Of a DNA stretch of 64,000 nt, positions 38,137-46,072 are shown piece by piece. How positions within the stretch are numbered: position 1 is the first letter of the stretch; each line of letters starts with the position of its first letter. The notes under the pieces are model-generated. The model saw only the letters and a program-made list of their open reading frames with translations, was not told the origin of the DNA and did no database searches. Source of the DNA: Deltaproteobacteria bacterium HGW-Deltaproteobacteria-19 (GTDB lineage Bacteria > Desulfobacterota > Syntrophia > Syntrophales > PHBD01); NCBI GenBank assembly GCA_002841865.1, contig PHBD01000008.1, forward strand, positions 149,955 through 213,954, written 5' to 3'. A program made the translations under genes and the position numbers.

Positions 38137-38166
38137 GTGTGTTTCTCCAGGGGAAAAATTGGGAAA

Positions 38167-38221
38167 CCCCGGCAGGAGTGCCTGAAAAAATGCCGGGGGA
38201 CCCGGGGATCTGGCCCCCGGG
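38167..38221 (-). promoter_or_regulatory. Tandem GC hairpins between dctP and dctQ
   Basis: CCCCGGCA (38167-38174) pairs with TGCCGGGG (38191-38198), and CCCGGGG (38201-38207) pairs with CCCCGGG (38215-38221). There is no T tract on the minus strand, so full termination is unlikely. Such intercistronic stems can protect the upstream message and raise binding protein over permease. Confidence 0.5.
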
Positions 38222-38255
38222 CTCCCCCGGCTTCAACCTTGCCGAAGTGCTTTCC

Positions 38256-39248
38256 TTACCGCTTCACCTTCTTCATGAAATCGGCGTAGATCTTCTTGGC
38301 GTCCGCCGGTGCGCTTTTCAGCCAGTCGGCCCGGATGCCTTCCGTAATCTTCTCGAGCTCGGCGATCTGCTTCTTCGTGGGCTTCACCGTCTGAATGCCG
38401 TTCTTGTTGCTGATCGCCTCCATGTTCTTGTCCCACTTCCTGACCTTGGCCCACATGATCGCCTCCATCTCCTTGCCCGCCTTCACGAGGGCGTCCTGCT
38501 GGGCCTTCGGGAGTTTCTGGAAGGCCTTGAGGTTCACGGTGACCATGTTGGTGGCGATGGTGATGTTGAGGGGCTCGAAGTACTTCAGCACTTCCCAGAA
38601 TTTGCCGTCCACGGCCGTGGGGGTCGAGGTCATGACCGAGTCGATCACGCCCGTCTGCAGCGACGTGTAAACCTCGCTGAAGGGGAGGGCCAGGGGCGTG
38701 GCGCCGACGGCTTCCATCACGAGGGCGCCGTTCTTGTCATAGGTTCTCACCTTGAGGCCCTTCATGTCGGCGAGGCTCGTCACCTTCTTCTTGGTCCAGA
38801 GGCCTGCGCCGGGCCAGGGGGCGATGTAGAGGATCTTCTGGTTCCATTTCTGGGCTGCCTTGTCGAAATGGGGCCGGGAAACGTCGAGGAGAATCTTGAG
38901 CTCGTCGAAGTTGCGGACGAGGAAGGGAAGGGTCACGATCTGGAAGACCTTTTCATCGCCGGCCACGCCGCTGATCAGCATGTCGGAGACGGGAACCAGC
39001 CCGTCACGGACGACCTTCAGGAGCTCCGGGCCCTTGTATCCGAGGGCGCCGCCACTCTGAACCATCAATTCCAGGTCTCCGTTTGTGGCGGTTTTCACCT
39101 TGGCGGCAAACTCGGTCAGGCCGATACTGTGCTCGTTCTTCGGGGGCCAGACGGAGTTGGCGTTCCACTGTGTCTTCGCCAGGCAGGGCGAGACCAGGAA
39201 AGCCATCGAGACAACCATGACCAACAGCAGGGTCCAGGTCTTCTTCAT
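38256..39248 (-). CDS. dctP: TRAP transporter substrate-binding protein (DctP family)
   Basis: A 330-residue periplasmic receptor with a Sec signal peptide (LLLVMVVSMAFLVSPCLA, cleavage near residue 25). The DctP fold is visible through FAAKVKTATNGDLELMVQSG, the ligand-arginine region LKVRTYDKNGALVMEAVGA (Arg that usually binds the carboxylate), and PLALPFSEVYTSLQTGVID. The start follows AAGGAGAAATGATAA. It is the first gene of the TRAP-pxp operon, behind the promoter at 39327-39355. Confidence 0.93.
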   Translation of the reverse strand: MKKTWTLLLVMVVSMAFLVSPCLAKTQWNANSVWPPKNEHSIGLTEFAAKVKTATNGDLELMVQSGGALGYKGPELLKVVRDGLVPVSDMLISGVAGDEKVFQIVTLPFLVRNFDELKILLDVSRPHFDKAAQKWNQKILYIAPWPGAGLWTKKKVTSLADMKGLKVRTYDKNGALVMEAVGATPLALPFSEVYTSLQTGVIDSVMTSTPTAVDGKFWEVLKYFEPLNITIATNMVTVNLKAFQKLPKAQQDALVKAGKEMEAIMWAKVRKWDKNMEAISNKNGIQTVKPTKKQIAELEKITEGIRADWLKSAPADAKKIYADFMKKVKR

Positions 39249-39326
39249 TTATCATTTCTCCTTTCCTTGGTTTGAAGTTGGGTGGGGGGCGTCCGGGGCG
39301 CTTGGCCCCAGCCGCAAACGGACGCG

Positions 39327-39355
39327 ATTATAGACCCTCGATCCGGTCAAAGCAA
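39327..39355 (-). promoter_or_regulatory. Sigma-70-type promoter of the TRAP-pxp operon
   Basis: On the minus strand TTGCTT (39350-39355) and a perfect TATAAT (39327-39332) are separated by 17 bases. The leader of about 70 bases begins with a stem (GCGTCCG...CGGACGC). Confidence 0.7.
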
Positions 39356-39512
39356 GTCGAATTGAAAATATTTTATCCCGTGATCTCAACGCATTGCCGT
39401 GTTTCTACCTATGGACAGGGACACAGCGTAGTCCAGCCGTCCCGGGGGCCGTGTCAATTCCATCGACCCGATGTCAGCCTGAAAGGAGATTCATGCCTCG
39501 ATAAGGCTGTCC

Positions 39513-40841
39513 TCACAGGTCTGCTCCCTCCTTTCTTCCTTTCTCCTCCTCCACGAATATCAGCAGCGTACCGCCGGCCAGGAAGAGGAGGGCCACCGAC
39601 AGGATGCCGATCCGGGATGCCGCCGGTCCCTCGAACCCCGCCGCCCGCGCGGCGAGACCTGCCAGTCCGATGAGAGCGGGACCGAAGATCACGGAGAATT
39701 TCCCCACCATGTTGAAGAAGCCGAAGAACTCGGCCGGACGGTCCGGAGGGATGATCCGGGCGTAGAAGGACCGGCTCAGGGCCTGGATCCCGCCCTGGAC
39801 GAGACCGATGGCCGCCGCCATGATGAAGAAGTCCTCCCGGGTCCGCATCAGGCTTCCCCCGATGGTGACCAGGAGGTAAACGCCGACGGCCAGCAGGATG
39901 GCCCTTTTCGTGCCGATCCGGTCCCCCAGGCGTCCGAAGGCCAGTGCTGCCGGGAATCCGATGAACTGAGCCATCAGGAGGGCCAGGATCAGGTCTTTCG
40001 AGGCGAAGCCCAGGGAAAGCCCGTAGTCCACGGCCATCCGGATAATGGTATCCACGCCGTCGATGTAAAACCAGTAGGCCAGGAGAAAGAGGAGAATCGT
40101 CGGGAAACGGCGGATTTTCCGGATGGTCCCGGCAAGGCTCTGCCAGCCTTCCCGGAGCATTCCGCCGATGGATATCCGCTTTTCGACAGCCGGTTCCCGG
40201 ACAAGGAGAAACAGAGGGATCGAGAAAAAGAGCCACCAGAGTCCCACGGAAACAAAGGAGGCCCGGACGGCCTGGAGCGGATCGGCCAGTCCGAACCGGG
40301 CGGGGTCGATGGTCATCCAGATGTTGACGGCCAGGAGGATCCCGCCTCCCAGGTAGCCCAGGGCGTATCCGAGGGCCGACACGCGGTCCATGTCCCGGCG
40401 GCTGGAGACAAGGGGAAGCAGGGCGTCGTAAAAGACGTTCCCGCCGGAGAAGCCGAGGAGGGACAGGCCGTAGAGGATCGCCGCCAGCGGCCACTGGCCG
40501 GCCTGGACCAGGGACAGGCAGGCCGTGGTGAGAGCGCCGAGGCCCATGAAAAACAGGAGAAACCGTTTCCGGGAGCGCCCCCGGTCGGCGGCGGCGCCCA
40601 GAAGGGGGAAGAGGAGGGCCGCGACAAGGCCCGCGGCGGCGTTGGTCAGGCCCAGCCGGGCTGTGCTGACGACCGGATCCGCCCCGGCGCAGCAGAATTC
40701 CTTGAAGAAGACGGGCAGGAAACCGGCCATGACGGTGGTGGCGTAGGCCGAGTTTGCCCAGTCATAGAGGGCCCAGCCCCAGACGGACCGCCGCCCTTGC
40801 GGCGGTTCGTGCGGATTCGTTGCGGTTTTGGATTTGTTCAT
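39513..40841 (-). CDS. MFS transporter, UMF1 family
   Basis: A 442-residue membrane protein with about twelve segments. The N-terminal GWALYDWANSAYATTVMAGF is the hallmark of the UMF1 (Atg22-like) subgroup of the major facilitator superfamily. The loop LGAAADRGRSRKRFL between helices 2 and 3 and its repeat LGRLGDRIGTKRAIL in the second half support the fold. Members are proposed exporters of amino acids or other small molecules; the cargo here is unknown. It is a single gene, divergent from the next. Confidence 0.88.
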   Translation of the reverse strand: MNKSKTATNPHEPPQGRRSVWGWALYDWANSAYATTVMAGFLPVFFKEFCCAGADPVVSTARLGLTNAAAGLVAALLFPLLGAAADRGRSRKRFLLFFMGLGALTTACLSLVQAGQWPLAAILYGLSLLGFSGGNVFYDALLPLVSSRRDMDRVSALGYALGYLGGGILLAVNIWMTIDPARFGLADPLQAVRASFVSVGLWWLFFSIPLFLLVREPAVEKRISIGGMLREGWQSLAGTIRKIRRFPTILLFLLAYWFYIDGVDTIIRMAVDYGLSLGFASKDLILALLMAQFIGFPAALAFGRLGDRIGTKRAILLAVGVYLLVTIGGSLMRTREDFFIMAAAIGLVQGGIQALSRSFYARIIPPDRPAEFFGFFNMVGKFSVIFGPALIGLAGLAARAAGFEGPAASRIGILSVALLFLAGGTLLIFVEEEKGRKEGADL

Positions 40842-40931
40842 GGCGAAAGGGGTTTACGGGGTCGGGGGGGTCGGTGTATGATCCCGACGTTTCCTGATCC
40901 TTAGCCTGTTTTCCGGGGATTGCCAAGCATT

Positions 40932-41717
40932 ATGCCACCTCTGCTGATGGATTCCGTCAACGCCCTGCTGGAACGCCTCAGTGCGCGGTCCGGTGCGGCC
41001 GTCCGTTTCGAAGAGCGGGAGAATCATCCCGTCCAGGCCACGGTGTCCATGGCCGGCCGGGGTGAGACGGCCCACCGCATCCTCTATCGGAGGAGTCATG
41101 ACGATGGCATCAATCACGCTGTCGCCGGCGGCTGTGCCCATATCCTCCGCCTCTTCGACGCCCCCGAAGAGGAACGTTGTGTCCCCGTCTCCAGCCGGCG
41201 GACCCTGATGACCTTCCTGATGGAGGAGGAAGAGGACCTGCGGCGCCTTTCCTCCGTCTTCGGCCGGGAAAAGATCAGGGACATGGCCGTGATGTGGTAT
41301 GAAGGGGCGGCTTTCCAGCTCACGAGAATGCCCCCCGACATCATGGTGGAGAAGGGGCTCTACGACGCCCTTCCGGAGCTGCGGACCATCCAGGCCCGGA
41401 TGCTTCACCTGCAGTGGCGCTCCGCCGTCAACGTGCTCACGCCGGATGCCCGGCAATACATGCCCAAGCGGATCCACTTCGCCGCCAACGTGATGAACTT
41501 CGCCTTCTTCAAGATCCTCGAGGACCACCTGCGCGTCGACTGGACGGCTCCCTACATGAAGACGATTTTTCTCTTCGATGGCGGCGATCTGGCGGAGATG
41601 ACCCGGCGGCAGTACGGAGAGGGGCATGCCGGCGACCGGGCCATGATCGACCGCTGGGCCTCAAAGGTGGGCCTGGAGGGGTGGTACGAGTGGATTCCCT
41701 GGCAGGCAAGGCCTTGA
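40932..41717 (+). CDS. Uncharacterised protein upstream of MoxR-VWA pair
   Basis: A 261-residue soluble protein that I cannot assign. The ATG at 40932 is chosen, though a TTG at 40920 is in frame and no strong ribosome site separates them. The middle contains YRRSHDDGINHAVAGGCAHI, which has the spacing of an H-E-x-x-H metalloprotease helix but without the E. A run of acidic residues (MEEEEDLRRL) and a Trp-rich C-terminus (EGWYEWIPW) follow. It lies 170 bp upstream of the MoxR gene in the same direction and may belong to that module. Confidence 0.6.
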   Translation: MPPLLMDSVNALLERLSARSGAAVRFEERENHPVQATVSMAGRGETAHRILYRRSHDDGINHAVAGGCAHILRLFDAPEEERCVPVSSRRTLMTFLMEEEEDLRRLSSVFGREKIRDMAVMWYEGAAFQLTRMPPDIMVEKGLYDALPELRTIQARMLHLQWRSAVNVLTPDARQYMPKRIHFAANVMNFAFFKILEDHLRVDWTAPYMKTIFLFDGGDLAEMTRRQYGEGHAGDRAMIDRWASKVGLEGWYEWIPWQARP

Positions 41718-41887
41718 GCGGCTTCTCCCGCCTCGCGGTTCCCCCGCGGAAGAAGGGCGCCGGGAAGAACGCCGCCACGAGGGAGAGGAGGTACCACATG
41801 GCCGATCTCAATTCCGGGTGGCTTTTTTCAGCGAATTCAAATACAGGGGAAGCCGGTTAAGCGTTTTCAGCTGGGAAGGAGCCGTTT

Positions 41888-42730
41888 ATGAACGAGAATA
41901 ATTTTGTTTTCCGCGGGGCGTCCAAGTACGTCCTCGACGACGAACTGGCCAAGATCGTCAACGTTTCGATGGCCCTGGAGATGCCCCTCCTCCTCAAAGG
42001 GGAGCCCGGTACGGGCAAGACCATGCTGGCCCATGCCATCTCCGAGGCCCTGAACATGCCGCTGATCATCCTGAACGTCAAGTCCAGCATGAAACTGGTG
42101 GAGGCCCTCTACCAGTACGACACGCTGACCCGCCTCAACGACAGCCGCTTCGGCGACTCGAAGCGGGACGTCAGCAACATCGGGGATTACATCCGGATGG
42201 GCAAGATCGGCCAGGCCTTCACGGCAGAAGCCCGGACGGTGCTGCTCATCGACGAGATCGACAAGGCCGACACGGATTTCCAGGACGACATGCTGGACGT
42301 CCTCGACCAGATGCAGTTCGACATCATCGAAGTCGACAAGACCGTCACGGCCCTGAACCGCCCCGTCATCATCATCACGTCCAACGCCAAGAAGGACCTC
42401 TCGGACCCCTTCCTGGGCCGGTGCAACTTCCACCACATCGCTTTTCCGGATCCGGACATGATGCGCCTCATCCTGGACGTTCACTTCCCGAACCTGAACC
42501 GGGAACTGACGGAGGTGTGCATCGCGACATTTTACCGCCTCCGGGAGTTCACGGGAATCGAGAAACGCCCCGCCACGAGGGAGTTGATCAACTGGATCCG
42601 CGCCGTCAAGGCCGACCCGGACTTCAAGGTGTCGTCCCTCAAGCAGGGCAACGTGCCCTACCTGGGGGTCCTCTTCAAGAAGAGCCTGGACCTGGAGAAC
42701 GCCGGCCGGCAGCTCAGGATGCGCACATAG
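41888..42730 (+). CDS. MoxR-family AAA+ ATPase
   Basis: A 280-residue AAA+ ATPase of the MoxR branch. Walker A is GEPGTGKTM, Walker B is VLLIDEIDKAD, and sensor 1 lies in VIIITSNAKKDLSDPFLGRC (Asn and arginine finger). Such ATPases act as chaperones that mature or load cofactors into target enzymes together with a VWA partner. The VWA gene follows ten bases downstream. GGAAGGAGCC precedes the ATG. Confidence 0.92.
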   Translation: MNENNFVFRGASKYVLDDELAKIVNVSMALEMPLLLKGEPGTGKTMLAHAISEALNMPLIILNVKSSMKLVEALYQYDTLTRLNDSRFGDSKRDVSNIGDYIRMGKIGQAFTAEARTVLLIDEIDKADTDFQDDMLDVLDQMQFDIIEVDKTVTALNRPVIIITSNAKKDLSDPFLGRCNFHHIAFPDPDMMRLILDVHFPNLNRELTEVCIATFYRLREFTGIEKRPATRELINWIRAVKADPDFKVSSLKQGNVPYLGVLFKKSLDLENAGRQLRMRT

Positions 42731-42740
42731 GGAGCAGGAC

Positions 42741-43934
42741 GTGTTTGTCGATTTCTTCTATACCCTCCGGGACCGGGGAGTTCCCGTCAAGCCCACGTCC
42801 TTTCTGAAACTCCAGAAGGCGCTGGGGATGGGGCTTATCTGCTCCGTCGAGGACTTCTACACCGCCGCTCGGTCGATTCTGGTGAAGAGCGAGCGGTACT
42901 TCGATACCTACGACCAGGTGTTCGCCCACTACTTCCGGGGGGTGGTCCTGCAGGAACCGGAGGACGCGGAGCTGTCCGAGATGGCCCGGGCCCTCCTGGA
43001 GGAGTGGCTGAAGAGTCCCGAGGACGTCGCGGCGGCCCTGGGGATCGAACAGGAGAAACTGGCGCAGATGACCCCGGAGGAGCTGCTCCGGTACTTCTTC
43101 GACCGTCTCAAGGAGCAGACGAAGGCCCACCACGGAGGCAACCGGTGGATCGGCACGAAGGGGACCTCACCGGTGGGGAACTCCGGGGACCACCCGGGAG
43201 GAATGCGGGTCGGAGGACGCTCACGGAACAAGTCGGCCATCAAGGTGGCCATGGAGCGACGCTATCGGGACTATTCCCAGGAAGGCCCCCTGACGGAGAA
43301 CCAGATCGGCGAGGCCCTGAAAAAGCTGCGCCGGATGACCCCTGCCGGGCCCCGGGACGTGGTGAACATCGACAAGACCATCTACGAGACAATGCGCAAC
43401 GGAGGCGAGATCGACATCGTCTTCGATCGCCGCCTCAAGGACCGCCTCAAGATCATCCTCATGATCGACAACGGCGGCTGGTCCATGGATCCCTACGTGG
43501 CCATCGTCCAGACCCTCTTCAACTACGCCCGTAGCCAATTCAAGGACCTGACCATCTATTATTTCCACAACACCCTGTACAGCCGGGTCTGGCTGGACCC
43601 CCAGCGGTTCAGGAAGGCTGAGGTCCTCGAGGAATTCATCCGGAAGGATCCGGAGACCCGCCTGATCTTCGTGGGCGACGCCAGCATGGCTCCCTACGAG
43701 CTGATGCACACCAATGGCTCCATCTATGTCGACCAGAAGGAGCACCAGGCCAGCGTCGACCGGCTGAAGTTCCTCTCCCGAACCTTCCGGCATGCCGTGT
43801 GGCTGAATCCCCAGACGGAAGACGAGTGGGGCTACACCTGGACCGTCGGGGTCATCCGGCAGGTCTTCCCGATGTTCGAGCTGTCGCTGGACGGGCTGGA
43901 TAAGGCGGTTCAGTACCTGATGTCCCGCCATTGA
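42741..43934 (+). CDS. VWA domain protein, CoxE-like
   Basis: A 397-residue partner of the MoxR ATPase. It starts at GTG behind GGAGCAGGAC. The N-terminal half is helical, with an acidic region and a Gly-rich linker (SGDHPGGMRVGGRSR) around residues 145-165. The C-terminal von Willebrand A domain reads IILMIDNGGWSMDP, where the metal-site motif D-x-S-x-S is changed to D-N-G-G-W-S. CoxE relatives assist cofactor insertion into molybdo-hydroxylases, but no such enzyme is in the window, so the client is unknown. A 126-bp repeat element follows directly. Confidence 0.88.
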   Translation: MFVDFFYTLRDRGVPVKPTSFLKLQKALGMGLICSVEDFYTAARSILVKSERYFDTYDQVFAHYFRGVVLQEPEDAELSEMARALLEEWLKSPEDVAAALGIEQEKLAQMTPEELLRYFFDRLKEQTKAHHGGNRWIGTKGTSPVGNSGDHPGGMRVGGRSRNKSAIKVAMERRYRDYSQEGPLTENQIGEALKKLRRMTPAGPRDVVNIDKTIYETMRNGGEIDIVFDRRLKDRLKIILMIDNGGWSMDPYVAIVQTLFNYARSQFKDLTIYYFHNTLYSRVWLDPQRFRKAEVLEEFIRKDPETRLIFVGDASMAPYELMHTNGSIYVDQKEHQASVDRLKFLSRTFRHAVWLNPQTEDEWGYTWTVGVIRQVFPMFELSLDGLDKAVQYLMSRH

Positions 43935-43940
43935 TTGTGG

Positions 43941-44066
43941 GACGACCTCGCCAAAAGCCCGGATGCTGCGTTGCGCGGCATCCTTCGTCATTGCGGCGTA
44001 CGGACAAAGTACGCCTCATTCCTCAGGATTTGCGCGCCTTGCCTGCGGGCTTTTCTCGAGGTCGTC
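43941..44066. repeat. 126-bp inverted-repeat element, copy A
   Basis: The first 22 bases (GACGACCTCGCCAAAAGCCC...) and the last 22 are inverted repeats with 19 matches. The internal GGCGTAC / GTACGCC forms a second palindrome. The element starts seven bases behind the VWA stop codon. Together with 28310-28435 it defines a short dispersed family without coding capacity; the terminal AAAAGCCCG / CGGGCTTTT could also serve as a terminator in both directions. Confidence 0.88.
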
Positions 44067-44080
44067 TGAACGCCCGTCAG

Positions 44081-44171
44081 TAAATAGAAGGGACACTTCC
44101 CCAATTTCTTGTCACGAACAGGCCAAGCGCCTCGTTCCGAATTAGAAATAAGGGAGATGTCCCTTTATTTA
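44081..44171. repeat. About 91-bp imperfect palindrome (REP/BIME-like)
   Basis: The left arm TAAATAGAAGGGACACTTCC is mirrored by AGGGAGATGTCCCTTTATTTA at the right end. Inside, ATTTCT pairs with AGAAAT and GAAC-GGC pairs with GCC-GTTC, so nearly the whole segment can fold into one long hairpin. It is unrelated to the 126-bp element beside it. Repeats of this style are often scattered by REP-associated tyrosine transposases; none is in the window. With the 126-bp element it fills the 300-bp spacer between convergent genes. Confidence 0.7.
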
Positions 44172-44234
44172 ATCCCGCGAACGCAAGGTTGAGAGGGGGG
44201 CTTCCCGGAGCGCGAAGGAAGTCTCCTCTTGTTT

Positions 44235-44768
44235 CTATTTGATCAGTTTGAAGAGTTCTTTTGCCTTCGGATGGGCCGCCGTCTTCAGCAGTTCGAAGAG
44301 AATCATCTCGGTGCTTGCCAGGATGGCCCCCTCGGCGGTCATCCGGCCGATGCCGATCTCCCGGTTGGCCGCGGTCCGGGACGACACGGCGTCGGCCGCC
44401 AGGTAGACCTCGAACCCCGCATCGAGCAGGTCCAGGCAGGTCTGGTAGACGCACACGTGGGCCTCGATCCCCAGTAGAATCACCTGTTCCCGGCCGGCGG
44501 CCTTCAGTGCGGCGGCGAATGGCTCATGGTGCCAGCAGCTGAAGGTCTCCTTCACAATGGGATCGAGGTCCGGCAGGAGTTCCCGGATCTCGGGGACCGT
44601 TTCGCCGATCTTCACCTGTTCGGTGAGAATCACGGGGATTCCGAGTGCCCGGACACCCAGGAGGAGTTTCCGGCAGTTCTGCAGGAGAAACTCCCGGTCG
44701 TCCATGGCGTGGTACAGATTTCCCTGGATGTCGATGGCGACAAGGACTGCCCTGTCGATCTTCAGCAT
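44235..44768 (-). CDS. Isochorismatase-family cysteine hydrolase
   Basis: A 177-residue alpha/beta hydrolase of the isochorismatase superfamily. The catalytic triad positions are visible: Asp13 in LVAIDIQGNL, Lys73 in IVKETFSCW and Cys106 in GIEAHVCVYQT. Members hydrolyse amides such as nicotinamide, N-carbamoyl compounds or isochorismate. Lacking a vicinal pathway gene, the substrate cannot be chosen. It is preceded by the HMG-CoA-lyase-like gene on the same strand (86 bp). Confidence 0.88.
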   Translation of the reverse strand: MLKIDRAVLVAIDIQGNLYHAMDDREFLLQNCRKLLLGVRALGIPVILTEQVKIGETVPEIRELLPDLDPIVKETFSCWHHEPFAAALKAAGREQVILLGIEAHVCVYQTCLDLLDAGFEVYLAADAVSSRTAANREIGIGRMTAEGAILASTEMILFELLKTAAHPKAKELFKLIK

Positions 44769-44854
44769 TTCTGTTACCTCCTTGTTTTTCTGTCGGGTAA
44801 GCAGTCACGGGTGCGATCCGAGGCCGTGTTGGTTCGTCCCGCTCGGGGACCGGG

Positions 44855-45811
44855 TCAGGATACGCAGTCGGATTTCCCGCCTTCCTCCGTTCCGAAAGGC
44901 ACCTTCCTGGGCGGGCCGGCCCGGAAGAGGGAACTGGTAAGAGGCGTGTCCGGGAGGATCCCCTGCAGGAAGGAGGCGGTGTCAAGGACCATGTCCAGGT
45001 CGATTCCCGTGGAAACTCCCATGGACTGGAACAGGAACACCAGATCCTCCGTGGCTACATTTCCCGATGCCCCGGGGGCGAAGGGGCAGCCGCCCAGGCC
45101 GCCGATGGCGGAATCGAAGACCCGGATCCCCGTCTCCCAGGCCTTCAGGGCGTTGGCCAGGCCCAGGCCCCGGGTGTTGTGCAGGTGCACCCCGAAAACG
45201 ACTTCCGGGAAAGCGGCGAGGCAGCCTTTGAGGATCGCTTCCACCTGGGAGGGGTACCCCCAGCCGACGGTGTCGCAGAGAGTGATCTCACGGACGCCGA
45301 GCCGGGCCGTTTTCTCCACGTATTTCAGAATCACCGCCGTCTCCAGATAACCTTCGAAGGGGCATCCGAACACGGTTGCCAGGTTGACCCGAATGGCAAG
45401 GCCGCGGTTCGATTTGAATTCGTCGAGAACCTGTCGCAACGCTGCGATGGATTCTTGCGGCGTCTGGCGAACGTTGTTCAGGTTGTGAGAGCGGCTGACA
45501 GAGAAGAAGAAGTCGAGCTTGTCTACGCCGGCGGCCACCGCGTCGCGGGCTCCCTGGAGATTCGGGACCAGCGTGGTCAGGACGACCCCGTCGTTCTGAA
45601 GACTACGGACTCCTGCCAGGACGTCCTTCATGTCCCGGAACTGGGGAATGGCTCGGGGATTGACGAACGCTCCCGTCTGGATCTCACGGATGCCGCAGGC
45701 CGCCAGCCGCCGGATGAGGTCTGTCTTCCGGTCCGTCGCCACGAAGGCGGACAGGTTCTGGAGCCCGTCGCGGGGCCCGACTTCCACGATACGAAGGTCG
45801 GCTGGGTTCAT
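44855..45811 (-). CDS. Hydroxymethylglutaryl-CoA lyase
   Basis: A 318-residue TIM-barrel lyase of the HMGL family, splitting HMG-CoA to acetoacetate and acetyl-CoA in leucine breakdown. The N-terminal IVEVGPRDGLQN, the metal His pair in VFGVHLHNTRGLG and the signature with catalytic cysteine, IGGLGGCPFAPGASGNVATED, are present. The ATG MNPADLRI was selected over an upstream ATG because it begins the conserved domain, with AGG in front. A strong promoter lies 49 bp upstream. Other leucine genes are absent, so a related aldol-type lyase substrate is possible. Confidence 0.9.
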   Translation of the reverse strand: MNPADLRIVEVGPRDGLQNLSAFVATDRKTDLIRRLAACGIREIQTGAFVNPRAIPQFRDMKDVLAGVRSLQNDGVVLTTLVPNLQGARDAVAAGVDKLDFFFSVSRSHNLNNVRQTPQESIAALRQVLDEFKSNRGLAIRVNLATVFGCPFEGYLETAVILKYVEKTARLGVREITLCDTVGWGYPSQVEAILKGCLAAFPEVVFGVHLHNTRGLGLANALKAWETGIRVFDSAIGGLGGCPFAPGASGNVATEDLVFLFQSMGVSTGIDLDMVLDTASFLQGILPDTPLTSSLFRAGPPRKVPFGTEEGGKSDCVS

Positions 45812-45859
45812 GAGCGGTTGCCTGAGGAAAGGAATTCCGGATCGTTCATCAGGACGCAC

Positions 45860-45888
45860 ATCTTAGAGACAGGAGACGGGAAAGTCAA
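45860..45888 (-). promoter_or_regulatory. Sigma-70-type promoter of the HMG-CoA lyase gene
   Basis: On the minus strand TTGACT (45883-45888), a 17-base spacer and TAAGAT (45860-45865) sit about 50 bp before the start codon. Confidence 0.6.
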
Positions 45889-46072
45889 CGACATTCGGGG
45901 AGTTGGGCACATCAGAGGCGGACGGTCCATGACTTCGCCACCGCCCGCTGCAACGGAAAGAATGGGAGGCTTTTGTCCCGGGGCGCCGTCCTTTCCCCCG
46001 AGGGAAGATGTGACGCCTGTTTCCATTGTGGATATCCTTGACAAAAAGTGAATTTTCGCATAGGCCACGGCC

